This document shows positions 1 through 6,729 of a stretch of 64,000 nt of DNA, one piece after another. Position 1 is the stretch's first letter; every line of letters starts with the position of its first letter. Under the pieces are notes generated by a model. It did not search any database. It was given only the letters and a program-made list of their open reading frames with translations, and was not told where the DNA came from. Made by a program: the position numbers and the translations under genes. This DNA comes from an uncultured Prevotellaceae bacterium. GTDB lineage: Bacteria > Bacteroidota > Bacteroidia > Bacteroidales > Bacteroidaceae. The stretch is taken from contig CACYJV010000016.1 of the NCBI GenBank assembly GCA_902774815.1, positions 1 through 64,000 of the forward strand, read 5' to 3'.

Positions 1-123
1 AGAAATTGTGTACCTTTGCTCCGAAGTCAGTTGTTTGTACATAAGCAATGCAAATTTAACTGATTTTTGGGAGACGGCGGTCTCCCTTTCTTGTTTTTTT
101 GCATTGCCTGTTGAAACGGGCGT

Positions 124-182
124 TTCCGTGGGGGGTGGAAACCCTCTCCGCTACGCTCCGAGAGGCTTCCCCCCCCACGGAA
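124..182. repeat. GC-rich imperfect hairpin
   Basis: Arms of about 23 bases (positions 124-148 and 160-182) begin with CCGTGGGGGG and its complement and enclose the loop CGCTACGCTC. The arms are C/G homopolymer-rich, unlike the AT-rich flank. It may be a terminator-like or REP-like palindrome; it has no good T-run, so a repeat is the better reading. Confidence 0.6.
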
Positions 183-198
183 CATTCTTCTTCCCTCA

Positions 199-576
199 TC
201 CAATATTTGCACTTCTATCTTGAACTTGGGGATTCATGTAGATGGCATTGTCGAGTTGCGACACGTCGGTAACGTTGATGACAACCGGCTGCTGTTCAGG
301 CTCAAGGAGAATCAGGCGGAACTCGTCGAACATCACCCAGCAGCTGTTGGTATAGTTGTCCAGCTTCACGCCGATGGTCAGCTCACCATCGGTGACCGTC
401 ACGGGCACTTCGTTCCAGTACATATCCCTGGCAAACCTTGCGGCAACACCGGCCATGTTCTTCGGAACATAGTAGGTAGTGCCTTCATCGTCAACAGGCC
501 AGTCATCACCTAAGTTGCCTTCGGTCATGCCATCGAGGATGCTCCGCAGCACCTGACTCTCGCCGTTGGTCCATTT
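199..576 (-). pseudogene. Fragment of a secreted multidomain protein
   Basis: The translation around residues YYVPKNMAGVAARFA and WVMFDEFRLILLE aligns by eye with the C-terminal carbohydrate-binding-like module of the 782-residue secreted protein at 41050-43398 (YVPNDMKSAAAYFAQ, WTCFDNFQLYYYG). Upstream (577-690) the frame reads into an unrelated repeat with no signal peptide. Downstream it starts a second module (VSQLDNAIYMNPQ, as at the start of Bacteroidetes extracellular domains) and meets a stop after about 12 residues. Both ends are therefore broken. It is most likely a relic of a much larger exported protein, not a functional gene. Confidence 0.6.
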
Positions 577-964
577 TGAATAGAGAGGTGGAAAACACCG
601 ATGAAATGGGCAATTTTTGAAAACACGGACTATTAGATTTACGATTTCTTTCTCCATTGCATTACAAGAGCGAGCAGAGCTCGAGTCCAAATTGACGATT
701 TACGATTTTTACCAACCACAGATTGACGCTTTGAATGAAAGAAAACATGTAATTACCACGAATCATCCATTAATTGCCCATTAATTTAGGCTATTAATAT
801 TTCGGGGTACGGTGGTGCGAGAATAGCCTCGTCAATCGTAATCTTTGGGAGTTGTTTATTCAAAGGGCAAGAGTAATCTCGTACATCTGTACCACAGATA
901 AGCGAACTTCATTTCTGAATGAAATGATGGTCGCTCAGCTTTCTTTCCGATAAAATCATGACGG
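577..964. other. Gene-free stretch with short repeats
   Basis: No convincing gene is visible. Positions 588-619 hold a copy of a short repeat (GAAAACACCGATGAAATGGG core) that recurs at 4697-4728, and it lies at the broken 5' side of the pseudogene. Repeats of GATTTACGATTT type follow near 635-710. No promoter for the flanking genes could be placed here. Confidence 0.5.
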
Positions 965-2095
965 TTATTTCTTTCCTATCTCACGAATAAACCAGCGCTC
1001 GAAAACGCTATCGGTGAGGAAGGTTCCCTCTGGGCGTTCCTCTATCAGTTCCCGCTCTATCAATGCACTCTTTATACGTGCGATGTTTGATCGGGTTCCT
1101 AACGGAAATTCATCATTTACCTTTTTACTTCCGAAATCAGTATGGATACCTGCACAAAGGGCACGGATAAAATTAAGCTGATAGGCAGACAACCCGATAG
1201 TCTGTTCAACAAATAATCCCGAGCACTGGGCAAGAAGAGCATCAACTGCATTGTTGAAATTTTCCTCTGTTGCCGTTTCGGTTGTTTCAGCTAATAGATT
1301 CCAAGCGAGTTGCTGTACATAAGAGGAAAAGCCATCTACCGTGCTGCAGATTCTCTCTGCCAATTCCGGTGAAAGATGTTTACCATATTTTTCAAACCTG
1401 GCAACGATAAACCGTACCCAGTCTTCGGTAGGAATGCGCCCCAAATACATCATCTCACCAAACTGATAGAATGGCATTCTCTTACTTTGGAACAGGTTCG
1501 TCATCAGATGCTTCTTGCTGCCAAACAGACAGTAGGAGACATTCTCTTGATGCTGCCAGATGCTGCGCATACGCTTTTGCACAGTCAACGAGTCGGGCAA
1601 TTCCCCTATTTGTTGAAACTCGTCAATACATACCACAATGTGGAAACCCTTTTCTTTTGCAATCACCTCTGGCAGATTGAGTATTTCCTCAGGTTGATAC
1701 TCTTTTGGCGTAATTCCGAGAGAGAATGAGATTTCAGAAAGTGGTTCTGGACTGAACGAGATTTTTGGTGACACACGGACTAAGAATTGCCTAATGTTGT
1801 CAACCACCTGACTGGTACGCGACGCTGTCTCTTTCAGTAGGACAGAAGCAAACCGATTGTAAAAGTCGTATTCGCTGCGGCAATCATAAATGTCCATATA
1901 GACAAGTTTAATGGATGGATTGCTGACTTCGCTCATTGCTTTTTTCACAAGGGAGGTCTTGCCCATTCGCCGTGGAGAGATAAGAATGGTGTTCATGCCA
2001 TTCTCAAAATTAAACTTCAGCCGTGCTGTTTCCTTTACTCGGTCCGTGAAATTCTCACCTCCAACCGACATTCCATAGACAAATGCTTTTCCCAT
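965..2095 (-). CDS. AAA+ P-loop ATPase, archaeal ATPase_2 type
   Basis: Predicted ATPase of about 376 residues. Walker A is SPRRMGKTSLV near residue 40, Walker B is VVCIDEFQQI near residue 160, and a charged winged-helix-like region lies at the C terminus (SNIARIKSALIERELIEE). This is the layout of the ATPase_2/STAND-like family often found in accessory regions of Bacteroidetes, where partner and substrate are usually unknown. I chose the ATG at 2095; a TTG eight codons upstream overlaps the -7 promoter element and would not be transcribed in full. It is a lone gene flanked by repeats. Its promoter overlaps two tandem palindromes, suggesting tight or self-regulated expression. The precise function is unknown. 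Confidence 0.85.
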   Translation of the reverse strand: MGKAFVYGMSVGGENFTDRVKETARLKFNFENGMNTILISPRRMGKTSLVKKAMSEVSNPSIKLVYMDIYDCRSEYDFYNRFASVLLKETASRTSQVVDNIRQFLVRVSPKISFSPEPLSEISFSLGITPKEYQPEEILNLPEVIAKEKGFHIVVCIDEFQQIGELPDSLTVQKRMRSIWQHQENVSYCLFGSKKHLMTNLFQSKRMPFYQFGEMMYLGRIPTEDWVRFIVARFEKYGKHLSPELAERICSTVDGFSSYVQQLAWNLLAETTETATEENFNNAVDALLAQCSGLFVEQTIGLSAYQLNFIRALCAGIHTDFGSKKVNDEFPLGTRSNIARIKSALIERELIEERPEGTFLTDSVFERWFIREIGKK

Positions 2096-2116
2096 GTTTA
2101 ATTTGCTTTTTCGAGG

Positions 2117-2169
2117 CAAAGATACTAAAAATAATCATTGTTCACAAAGTTGTGGTCCACAAAGTTGTG
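2117..2169 (-). promoter_or_regulatory. Promoter with two tandem operator-like palindromes
   Basis: The -7 element TATCTTTG reads on the minus strand at 2124-2117, and a -33 TTTG at 2148-2145 gives normal Bacteroidetes spacing. Two identical copies of CACAAAGTTGTG (2143-2154 and 2158-2169), each an interrupted palindrome, lie 15 bp apart; the proximal one covers the -33 element. This arrangement suggests repressor binding that blocks the sigma factor. The binding protein is not identified; the ATPase itself or the neighbouring DNA-binding-like protein are candidates by inference only. Confidence 0.6.
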
Positions 2170-2229
2170 AACAAATAGATTATTTAACATTTGCGACCAC
2201 GGATGACACGGATAGGCCAAGGTAATCAT

Positions 2230-2264
2230 AACCTGTTACCTATCACCTGTTACCTATTACCTAT
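2230..2264. repeat. Simple repeat, CTGTTACCTATTACC type
   Basis: Units of CTGTTACCTATCACC and its variants follow each other directly downstream of the minus-strand gene that ends at 2268. It is one of several short tandem repeat types in the intergenic DNA of this window. Confidence 0.7.
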
Positions 2265-2267
2265 ATT

Positions 2268-3245
2268 TTAGTTCCTGTAGTTGTTCAGGAAGGAGATGTT
2301 GTCGAGGTCGCACTCGTCGGTGGCACGAGCCCAAACAACTTTGGTGGTGTCGGAGAGGGTGGCAGAGACACGATAGGCGCCAAGAAAAACGAAGTTGGAG
2401 TCAACGAGGTTTTTCATGAAGCAGAGGCGCACTTGATTCTCTTTGAGCGCAGTTAAATAACCTTGCTTATGCATTGCGACCAGTTGAGCCATCGAGGCGG
2501 AATCGGTTGGCCAGTCCTCGGGATGATAGTACTCGGTGATGGTTGGCATCAGACTGTCGGGATTGCCGTCGTTGTGATAATAGGGGTTGTGGTATTCTGG
2601 TGACCAAACAACGATATGCTCTTCGTCTGGCACGAACTGATAGTGGCGGCTCTCTGTGGCATCGATGCCGAACAGCGGCAGGAAATCATCGTAGGAGGCG
2701 AAGACCTGGCCTTTCTTCAAAATGCGGTCGTTGTCGGCAGAGGTGCCGAAGGTAGAGCGGAGCAAGAAAAACAACAAGGCAACAGCTATGGCGAGGAGCC
2801 CTACCCCAACCCTCCCCCGTAGGGAGGGAGAAGAGACACCCCCATCTTTCGCTACCACCCCTGACCCCTTCTTCCCGAAGGAGGGGACAGCAGAGGGTGC
2901 CTCCTCAGTCGTGGTGTCTTCTTGCGGACGGGGAGTGACCTCGGTCCCAATATTTGAAGAGTCGAATTTTGGTTTATTATCTGTCTCAAGGCTTGCACAG
3001 AAGGCATCGAAGTCGTCATAGCCTATGAAGCGAGCCAGTTGGTCGAGGGTGTATCGGCGAGGGGTGACGCCTTCTGAGAGATAGCCCCAGATGCGCTTCA
3101 GAGTTGTGGTGCTTATCTTGGTATGCGTCTGGTCATAGACACTATCCGACAGGCAGTCGAAGTCCTTGTTCGTCTGCATCTTCCTACCAATTTTGCGTTC
3201 TACAGCTAAACGCAACTGTTCAATTGCCTGTTCTTGTGTCTTCAT
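2268..3245 (-). CDS. Membrane-anchored protein with N-terminal DNA-binding-like domain
   Basis: About 325 residues. Residues 1-90 form a helical domain (TTTLKRIWGYLSEG, YTLDQLARFIGYDDFDAF) that recurs at the N terminus of many Bacteroidetes proteins and resembles a helix-turn-helix regulator. A single hydrophobic segment (GLLAIAVALLFFLL) follows near residue 155, then an exterior domain of about 150 residues with no motif I recognise. The linker before the membrane segment (KKGSGVVAKDGG, SPSLRGRVGVGL) is encoded by GC-rich palindromic repeat DNA at 2797-2892, the family seen in frame in wbqC and the methyltransferase. The start is the ATG at 3245; an upstream TTG is ignored. It may transmit an exterior signal to DNA, which is inference. 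Confidence 0.7.
   Translation of the reverse strand: MKTQEQAIEQLRLAVERKIGRKMQTNKDFDCLSDSVYDQTHTKISTTTLKRIWGYLSEGVTPRRYTLDQLARFIGYDDFDAFCASLETDNKPKFDSSNIGTEVTPRPQEDTTTEEAPSAVPSFGKKGSGVVAKDGGVSSPSLRGRVGVGLLAIAVALLFFLLRSTFGTSADNDRILKKGQVFASYDDFLPLFGIDATESRHYQFVPDEEHIVVWSPEYHNPYYHNDGNPDSLMPTITEYYHPEDWPTDSASMAQLVAMHKQGYLTALKENQVRLCFMKNLVDSNFVFLGAYRVSATLSDTTKVVWARATDECDLDNISFLNNYRN
2797..2892 (-). repeat. Degenerate palindromic element inside a coding sequence
   Basis: Two GC-rich palindromic arms (about 2800-2831 and 2866-2892) match the terminal arms of the elements at 6161-6307 and 23264-23380. Read on the coding strand the 3' arm encodes LRGRVGVGL, in the same phase relative to its outer end as the GGVGGGL of the other elements. 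The element is shorter and less symmetric, so it is probably an old or partial copy. Confidence 0.55.
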
Positions 3246-3273
3246 GAATAGCAACCAATTTAAGTTACAATAT

Positions 3274-3307
3274 GCAAAGTTACGAAAAATCGAGCGCAGA
3301 ACAAAAG
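3274..3307 (-). promoter_or_regulatory. Promoter, copy of a dispersed promoter repeat
   Basis: The minus strand reads TTTTG at -33 and TAACTTTG at -7 upstream of the gene that starts at 3245. The 34-base block is identical to the block upstream of dprA (47935-47968), including the region between the two promoter boxes, which is not normally conserved. Confidence 0.75.
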
Positions 3308-3355
3308 AATCTCGTTTTTTTTATGCCGAGATGGAGTAAGTTCGCGCTTTATGCG

Positions 3356-3500
3356 CAAAGTTACGAATAAGTGAGCGAAATACCAAAAATATATTTGAGA
3401 TTTTCCGAACGAAAGGACTCGAAACTTGTTTCGCTTGGCTTGTCCAAGAACTTCGATGAACATCAAAGTTACAAATAAGTGATCGAAATGCAAAGCAAAA
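3356..3500 (-). repeat. Two further copies of the promoter repeat
   Basis: Two more minus-strand copies of the CGCTCACTTATTCGTAACTTTG block end near 3356 and 3468. The sequence after the first (GCGAACTTACTCCATCTC) also follows the copy at 47811-47879. No gene starts directly after either, so the DNA around them looks duplicated rather than serving separate genes; they may still add transcription toward 3245. Confidence 0.65.
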
Positions 3501-3571
3501 ATCAAGAATTTTTGCTTCCTTCGCTCATTATGTTAAAACGCTTTTACCCCATTAGGGCATTGTTGCCAGCA

Positions 3572-3668
3572 GTAGGGGCAGACCCCTGTGTCTGCCCGTG
3601 ATTTTTGAGATGTATGGACATGCAGGTCGTTCCTTATAGTTCGGGCAGACACGGGGGTCTGCCCCTAC
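3572..3668. repeat. Long inverted repeat with 27-bp arms
   Basis: Arms 3572-3598 and 3642-3668 are complementary with one mismatch; the arm begins GTAGGGGCAGACCC and ends TCTGCCCG. A 43-base loop separates them. Palindromes of this GGGGCAGAC type are scattered in many bacterial genomes. It has no coding content and no T-run. Confidence 0.85.
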
Positions 3669-3747
3669 GGTTGGGTGCTGTCCCTTTTTTCCCGCTTTTG
3701 TAGCATAGCAAAGAAAGAATTATCCATTTGCGGCTTGCCACCCTGTT

Positions 3748-3782
3748 TTGCCCACAGATTACACTGATTTCCACAGATTACA
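3748..3782. repeat. Dispersed repeat, CCACAGATTACAC type
   Basis: Copy of a short tandem motif (CCACAGATTACAC) repeated at 4753-4782. It is a common type of intergenic simple repeat in Bacteroidetes. Confidence 0.7.
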
Positions 3783-3858
3783 TTATACTTTTCTGCACGA
3801 AATTATGATCATTATGATAATTTCCGATAAAGAACTATCAGTTTACCGCGCTTTCTCT

Positions 3859-3964
3859 CGCGCGCGTGCGCGCGCACCAATTGTTTATTTTTGCTGCAAC
3901 TGCTGCCATATTGCAAAAGTCATTGACATACAGTGTGTTACAGTATGGCAACAATGTGGCAGCA
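3859..3964 (+). other. Alternating CG tract and orphan promoter with inverted repeat
   Basis: Positions 3859-3877 alternate strictly between pyrimidine and purine (CGCGCGCGTGCGCGCGCAC), which favours left-handed DNA. A -7 box TATTTTTG follows at 3886-3893. Then come TGCTGCCATATTGC (3901-3914) and its imperfect complement GCAACAATGTGGCAGCA (3948-3964). No gene follows. It could be the relic promoter or attachment end of an integrase-type mobile element, but that is inference. Confidence 0.4.
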
Positions 3965-4052
3965 ATGGCAGTAAACGGAGATTTAACTAAAAATTAACAC
4001 TTTTTCTACAGATTACGCGGGTTTGCGACCACGGATGAGTGCGGCAAGCCGC

Positions 4053-4088
4053 AAATTGAAAATTGATAATTGATAATTGATAATTGAA
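4053..4088. repeat. AATTGATAATTGA tandem repeat
   Basis: Tandem AATTGAAAATTGATAATTGATAA units follow a small palindrome GCGGCAAGCCGC. Related units occur near 40300-40335 and, in frame, in the C-terminal linkers of three secreted proteins (21877-21918, 33125-33165, 40443-40490). Confidence 0.7.
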
Positions 4089-4223
4089 ATGGCATTGCAA
4101 AAGTTTAGAAACGAATTAGAAGAAAAACTACTTAGGCTGGGGTGCAACCACCCATCGTCGCCCTGTAAGGGACGCTCGGCCCTTTGGGACGCTCATTCCC
4201 GAACTTCGTTCGCCTACCCGTAG
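4089..4223 (+). pseudogene. Small orphan reading frame, probably a gene stub
   Basis: A 44-codon frame begins MALQKFRNELEEKLLRLG, which has the look of a real amphipathic N terminus, then runs into low-complexity repeat DNA and stops at 4221. It lies between an AATTGATAATTGA repeat and a nested palindrome cluster. No promoter is seen. It is best read as the truncated start of a lost gene, with low certainty. Confidence 0.25.
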
Positions 4224-4470
4224 CCTTTCGTAGCGTAGCGGAGAAAGAAATCCAGGTCTACTGACCTGGGGACAGGTGCAACCCGAAACATAAAAAACGA
4301 CTTCGAAGATGTCGCACCTAATAGAACAAAGCATATCATATAGAGCAGTCACATCATGAAGAAATAATTTCGTGCGACATCTTCGAAGTCGACATTCCCA
4401 CACGGTATTTCCTATCCCCAGGTCGGTAGACCTGGGGTTTCTGATTATTCGACCTCTTCGAGGTCGGTGG
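4224..4470. repeat. Nested palindrome cluster (BIME/MITE-like)
   Basis: Several palindromes are arranged symmetrically. The hairpin CCAGGTctactgACCTGG (4252-4269) mirrors CCCCAGGTCggtaGACCTGGGG (4416-4437). A perfect 19-base inverted repeat starting CGACTTCGAAGATGTCG lies at 4298-4316 and 4373-4391. A further palindrome CGACCTCTTCGAGGTCG is at 4450-4466. Such clusters resemble bacterial interspersed mosaic elements or a non-autonomous transposon; no transposase is present. Confidence 0.65.
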
Positions 4471-4494
4471 GTCAACTGCTATATCATTCCCATA

Positions 4495-4623
4495 AAAATT
4501 AGGATGCAGGCGGACTGAAAAAAAGTCTCTACCTGCATCCCGACGCTAGATCATAATCGATTATTTATCTACAGCACATTTACGTGCTATGCCAGTTGTT
4601 TTGCTTTTTCATCTGCAAAGATA
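4495..4623 (-). ncRNA. Candidate small RNA with own promoter and terminator
   Basis: On the minus strand a -33 TTTTG (4650-4646) and -7 TATCTTTG (4623-4616) have normal spacing. About 70 bases downstream a hairpin with arms GGATGCAGG and CCTGCATCC (4502-4540, inner GACT/AGTC pairs) is followed by the T-rich TAATTTTTA. Only a ten-codon frame (MKKQNNWHST at 4612) fits between, so the product is either a small RNA of about 110 nt or a leaderless micro-ORF. No RNA family is recognised. Confidence 0.4.
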
Positions 4624-4696
4624 AAGAAAAGAATGAAAGAGTGCGCAAAAAAGTTTGTCCATTTGCTTGTCCATTTTGTCCATTTCAAATGGACAA

Positions 4697-4782
4697 GTGA
4701 AAAACACCGATGAAATGGGGGATTTTTGTAACCACGAATGATACGGATGGTTTTGCCCACAGATTACACAGATTTACACAGA
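4697..4782. repeat. Two short dispersed repeats in tandem
   Basis: Positions 4697-4728 repeat the 588-619 sequence (AACACCGATGAAATGGG core). Positions 4753-4782 repeat the CCACAGATTACAC motif of 3748-3782. From 4783 to 4990 I see only AT-rich DNA without a gene. Confidence 0.65.
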
Positions 4783-4990
4783 AAAAAAACCACTTATGGA
4801 TAATTATGATAACTATTCGAATTTGTTTCCCGATAATAAGAAGAAACAAATAAGGACGAATAGAAGAAATACGATCAACCGAGGAATTTACCGAAGTAAA
4901 ACAAAAGAAAAAACACTAATGAACGCGGAATTCTTTATTTCTTGCCTACGGCGTAACGTAAATATGCAAGAATAAACCGTAAATACAATA

Positions 4991-5200
4991 CTTACAGAAC
5001 TATGTTTCGGTACTTACAGAACAACGCCTTGCCACATACAAAGCAATGCTATTCAGGTGGTAAGTCATTGCTTTGACGGTTGAAAAGCAATGCTTTTATG
5101 GCACTAAAGCATAGCTCTATACTCCTATAAAGCAATGCTTCGTAACGCACAAAGCATTGCCACGGCACATACAACGCAATGCTTTGTAAGGTAGTAAAGG
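4991..5200. repeat. 22-bp periodic array, nine or ten units
   Basis: Two CTTACAGAAC units 22 bases apart (4991, 5013) lead into units with the near-palindromic core AAGCAATGCT at 5041, 5062, 5085, 5107, 5130, 5152 and 5174, with a last degenerate unit near 5197. Spacing is 21-23 bases. The 12 bases between cores vary, so this is not an ordinary tandem duplication. The same design occurs at 16979-17212 and 24205-24297. Confidence 0.8.
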
Positions 5201-5249
5201 AGTAAGGAGACCTCATTTTGCTCGGACTACTCGTTATTCAACAAGTAAA

Positions 5250-5279
5250 AGGGCAAAAGCGACGTTATGCTTTTGCCCT
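5250..5279 (-). terminator. Terminator of the DUF3332 gene
   Basis: Stem GGGCAAAAGC/GCTTTTGCCC with an eight-base loop lies 60 bases after the stop at 5342 on the minus strand and is followed there by TTTTAC. Confidence 0.75.
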
Positions 5280-5341
5280 CTTTGCTAAATGCTGTTGTGC
5301 CTCAGATGCTACGCATCAGGCACCTGTGAAATGGGAATATC

Positions 5342-5893
5342 TTAACGGCAAGCCCAGTAGTTGCAGCCGTTCATAGCCATCTCGACCTGGTTGAGACCAT
5401 CCTGGTTGAGAGCAACATCCATAGGACCTTGCGGTGTGTTCACCTTAATAGTACCATCCTGGTTGAAGCGGAACATCTCCTTGGTCTCGCCATTCTGTAC
5501 CTGCAGCCAAGCATCGTTCTCCTGGTCGTAGACGAACTTAATGAGCTGGCCCTCGGGAGTTGTGATCTCATAACCGTCGATGAGGGTCTTCACGGCATAG
5601 TAGCGACCATCCTTACCCATCACCTGCTGAGTCTTACCTACGTTCTCAGCCATGGGGTTGCTGCCACTCCAGAACTCGATGGTGTTGAGTACGAGCCAGT
5701 CGACGACGAGCGTAATGGAACCAACGATAGGCATAAGAATCCATCCAACGATGGCATTGACGAACTTGCTGTTGGTCATGGTGCGCTGCCACTCAGCATA
5801 CTTGTTGAAAAGACTGAATGAGCCGATGCACGAGTTCATCATGAAACAGCCTGCCAGAAGGCAAGCAACTACCTTAAGATTTACCTTTTTCAT
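5342..5893 (-). CDS. DUF3332 family lipoprotein
   Basis: About 183 residues. The N terminus is a lipoprotein signal; the conserved family cysteine is in FMMNSCIGSFSLFNK near residue 22, although LAGC at residues 13-16 is also a perfect lipobox. A hydrophobic segment (FVNAIVGWILMPIVGSITLVVDWLV) follows, then NTIEFWSGSNPM and a hydrophilic C-terminal domain, which is the DUF3332 arrangement. The protein should sit in the cell envelope; its role is not known. The start is the ATG at 5893 rather than an upstream codon, because the -7 box TATCTTTG is at 5938-5931. It is monocistronic, with its own terminator. Confidence 0.85.
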   Translation of the reverse strand: MKKVNLKVVACLLAGCFMMNSCIGSFSLFNKYAEWQRTMTNSKFVNAIVGWILMPIVGSITLVVDWLVLNTIEFWSGSNPMAENVGKTQQVMGKDGRYYAVKTLIDGYEITTPEGQLIKFVYDQENDAWLQVQNGETKEMFRFNQDGTIKVNTPQGPMDVALNQDGLNQVEMAMNGCNYWACR

Positions 5894-5990
5894 ACTACTT
5901 ATTTTTAGGAAGTTAAACAAATTGCGGCTTCAAAGATAACGATTTATTTGCAAACAGCATAAGATGTTTACAATATTTAACGTTTGAAGG

Positions 5991-6046
5991 GTGATAGATG
6001 AAGGATATGGATGAAGGATGAAAGATGAAAGATGAAGGATGAAAGG
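5991..6046. repeat. GATGAAGGATGAAA simple repeat
   Basis: About seven imperfect GATGAAGGATGAAA units lie directly after the wbqC stop (6050, minus strand). The same motif occupies 35536-35570 between divergent promoters. Confidence 0.75.
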
Positions 6047-6049
6047 ACA

Positions 6050-6727
6050 TTAAAGGTAGAGAGGTGCTTCGGGGCCCATGCAGAAAAGAAGGTCAAGAAT
6101 GCTGAGGTCGGGCAAGAATCCATGACGCTGCTGGTAGACCTGCCAATAGGGTCTTACGAGCCCACCCCCAACCCCTCCCGAAGGGAGGGTGGTTTGGTTA
6201 GCCTCAACGTTAGAATCGTTATTAACAAGAGTATTGTTTGTAACTAAAGTATTATTATTGACAAGAGTATTCAAACGCCCATCCCTTCGGGAGGGGTTGG
6301 GGGTGGGTTCAATAAGTTCCAGCACCTTTAGGACTATGGCCTGGTTGAAGTCGACAAGCATTTCCCAATTGTGGCGTTCGAAGAAAGGACGGAAGTCGTC
6401 GGCATAATAGTCGAAGAAAGGGCTTTCGCCATAGGCAGAGCAGAGGGCATTCCAATGCTCGTTGCGCCATTTGCCGTGGTCGCTGAGACGAACCTCACTG
6501 GTCAGGGCAGGATGATGATCAACGGCGACAGGAACGGTAAGTTTCTGGACACCATTGGCAGTAGCGATGAGACAATGGTTGCGGAATGTCTGCTTGACAT
6601 AGCGTTCGCCGGTGTCGATGGCATTGCTAACGGCACCGGCGAGATTGTCGCAAGTAAGAAACGCTTCGCTCTGTAGCAGCTGGCGATACCAACTGATGGG
6701 ACCGAAGTAGGTGGTGGGAAGTTTCAT
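6050..6727 (-). CDS. WbqC family protein with in-frame repeat insertion
   Basis: WbqC-like protein of 225 residues. The family features are present: TTYFGPISWYRQLL at the start, RNHCLIATANGVQKLTVPV, and the family-typical end LSILDLLFCMGPE. WbqC proteins are linked to sugar and O-antigen gene sets, but the reaction is not established. Residues about 138-190 (PTPNPSRRDGRLNTLV ... LPSGGVGGGLV) do not belong to the family. They are encoded by a 147-bp palindromic element (6161-6307) inserted in frame between FNQAIVLKVLELI and PYWQVYQQRHGF. The gene lies two bases after lepB, in the dapB-lepB-wbqC operon. Whether the protein is still active is unknown. Confidence 0.85.
   Translation of the reverse strand: MKLPTTYFGPISWYRQLLQSEAFLTCDNLAGAVSNAIDTGERYVKQTFRNHCLIATANGVQKLTVPVAVDHHPALTSEVRLSDHGKWRNEHWNALCSAYGESPFFDYYADDFRPFFERHNWEMLVDFNQAIVLKVLELIEPTPNPSRRDGRLNTLVNNNTLVTNNTLVNNDSNVEANQTTLPSGGVGGGLVRPYWQVYQQRHGFLPDLSILDLLFCMGPEAPLYL
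6161..6307 (-). repeat. Palindromic element inserted in wbqC
   Basis: A 26-bp perfect terminal inverted repeat (6161-6186 and 6282-6307; CCCACCCCCAACCCCTCCCG outer part) encloses an AT-rich middle. Each arm is itself a small palindrome (TCCCGAAGGGA). Length is 147 bp, a multiple of three. The interior starts GTTTGAATACTCT and ends GCTAACCAA on the coding strand, as in the element at 23264-23380. An internal AATACTCTTGT motif is duplicated. Confidence 0.85.
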
Positions 6728-6729
6728 CC

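Noticed and set aside
3260-3505. An 81-codon minus-strand frame rich in FVTL repeats
   Set aside because: The repeats are translations of the dispersed promoter blocks; no protein character.
4128-4475. A 115-codon frame across the palindrome cluster
   Set aside because: It is made entirely of hairpin DNA and low-complexity sequence.
4991-5200. CRISPR array
   Set aside because: The conserved unit is only 9-10 bases and degenerate, spacers are 12 bases, and no cas gene is present. The same holds for 16979-17212 and 24205-24297.
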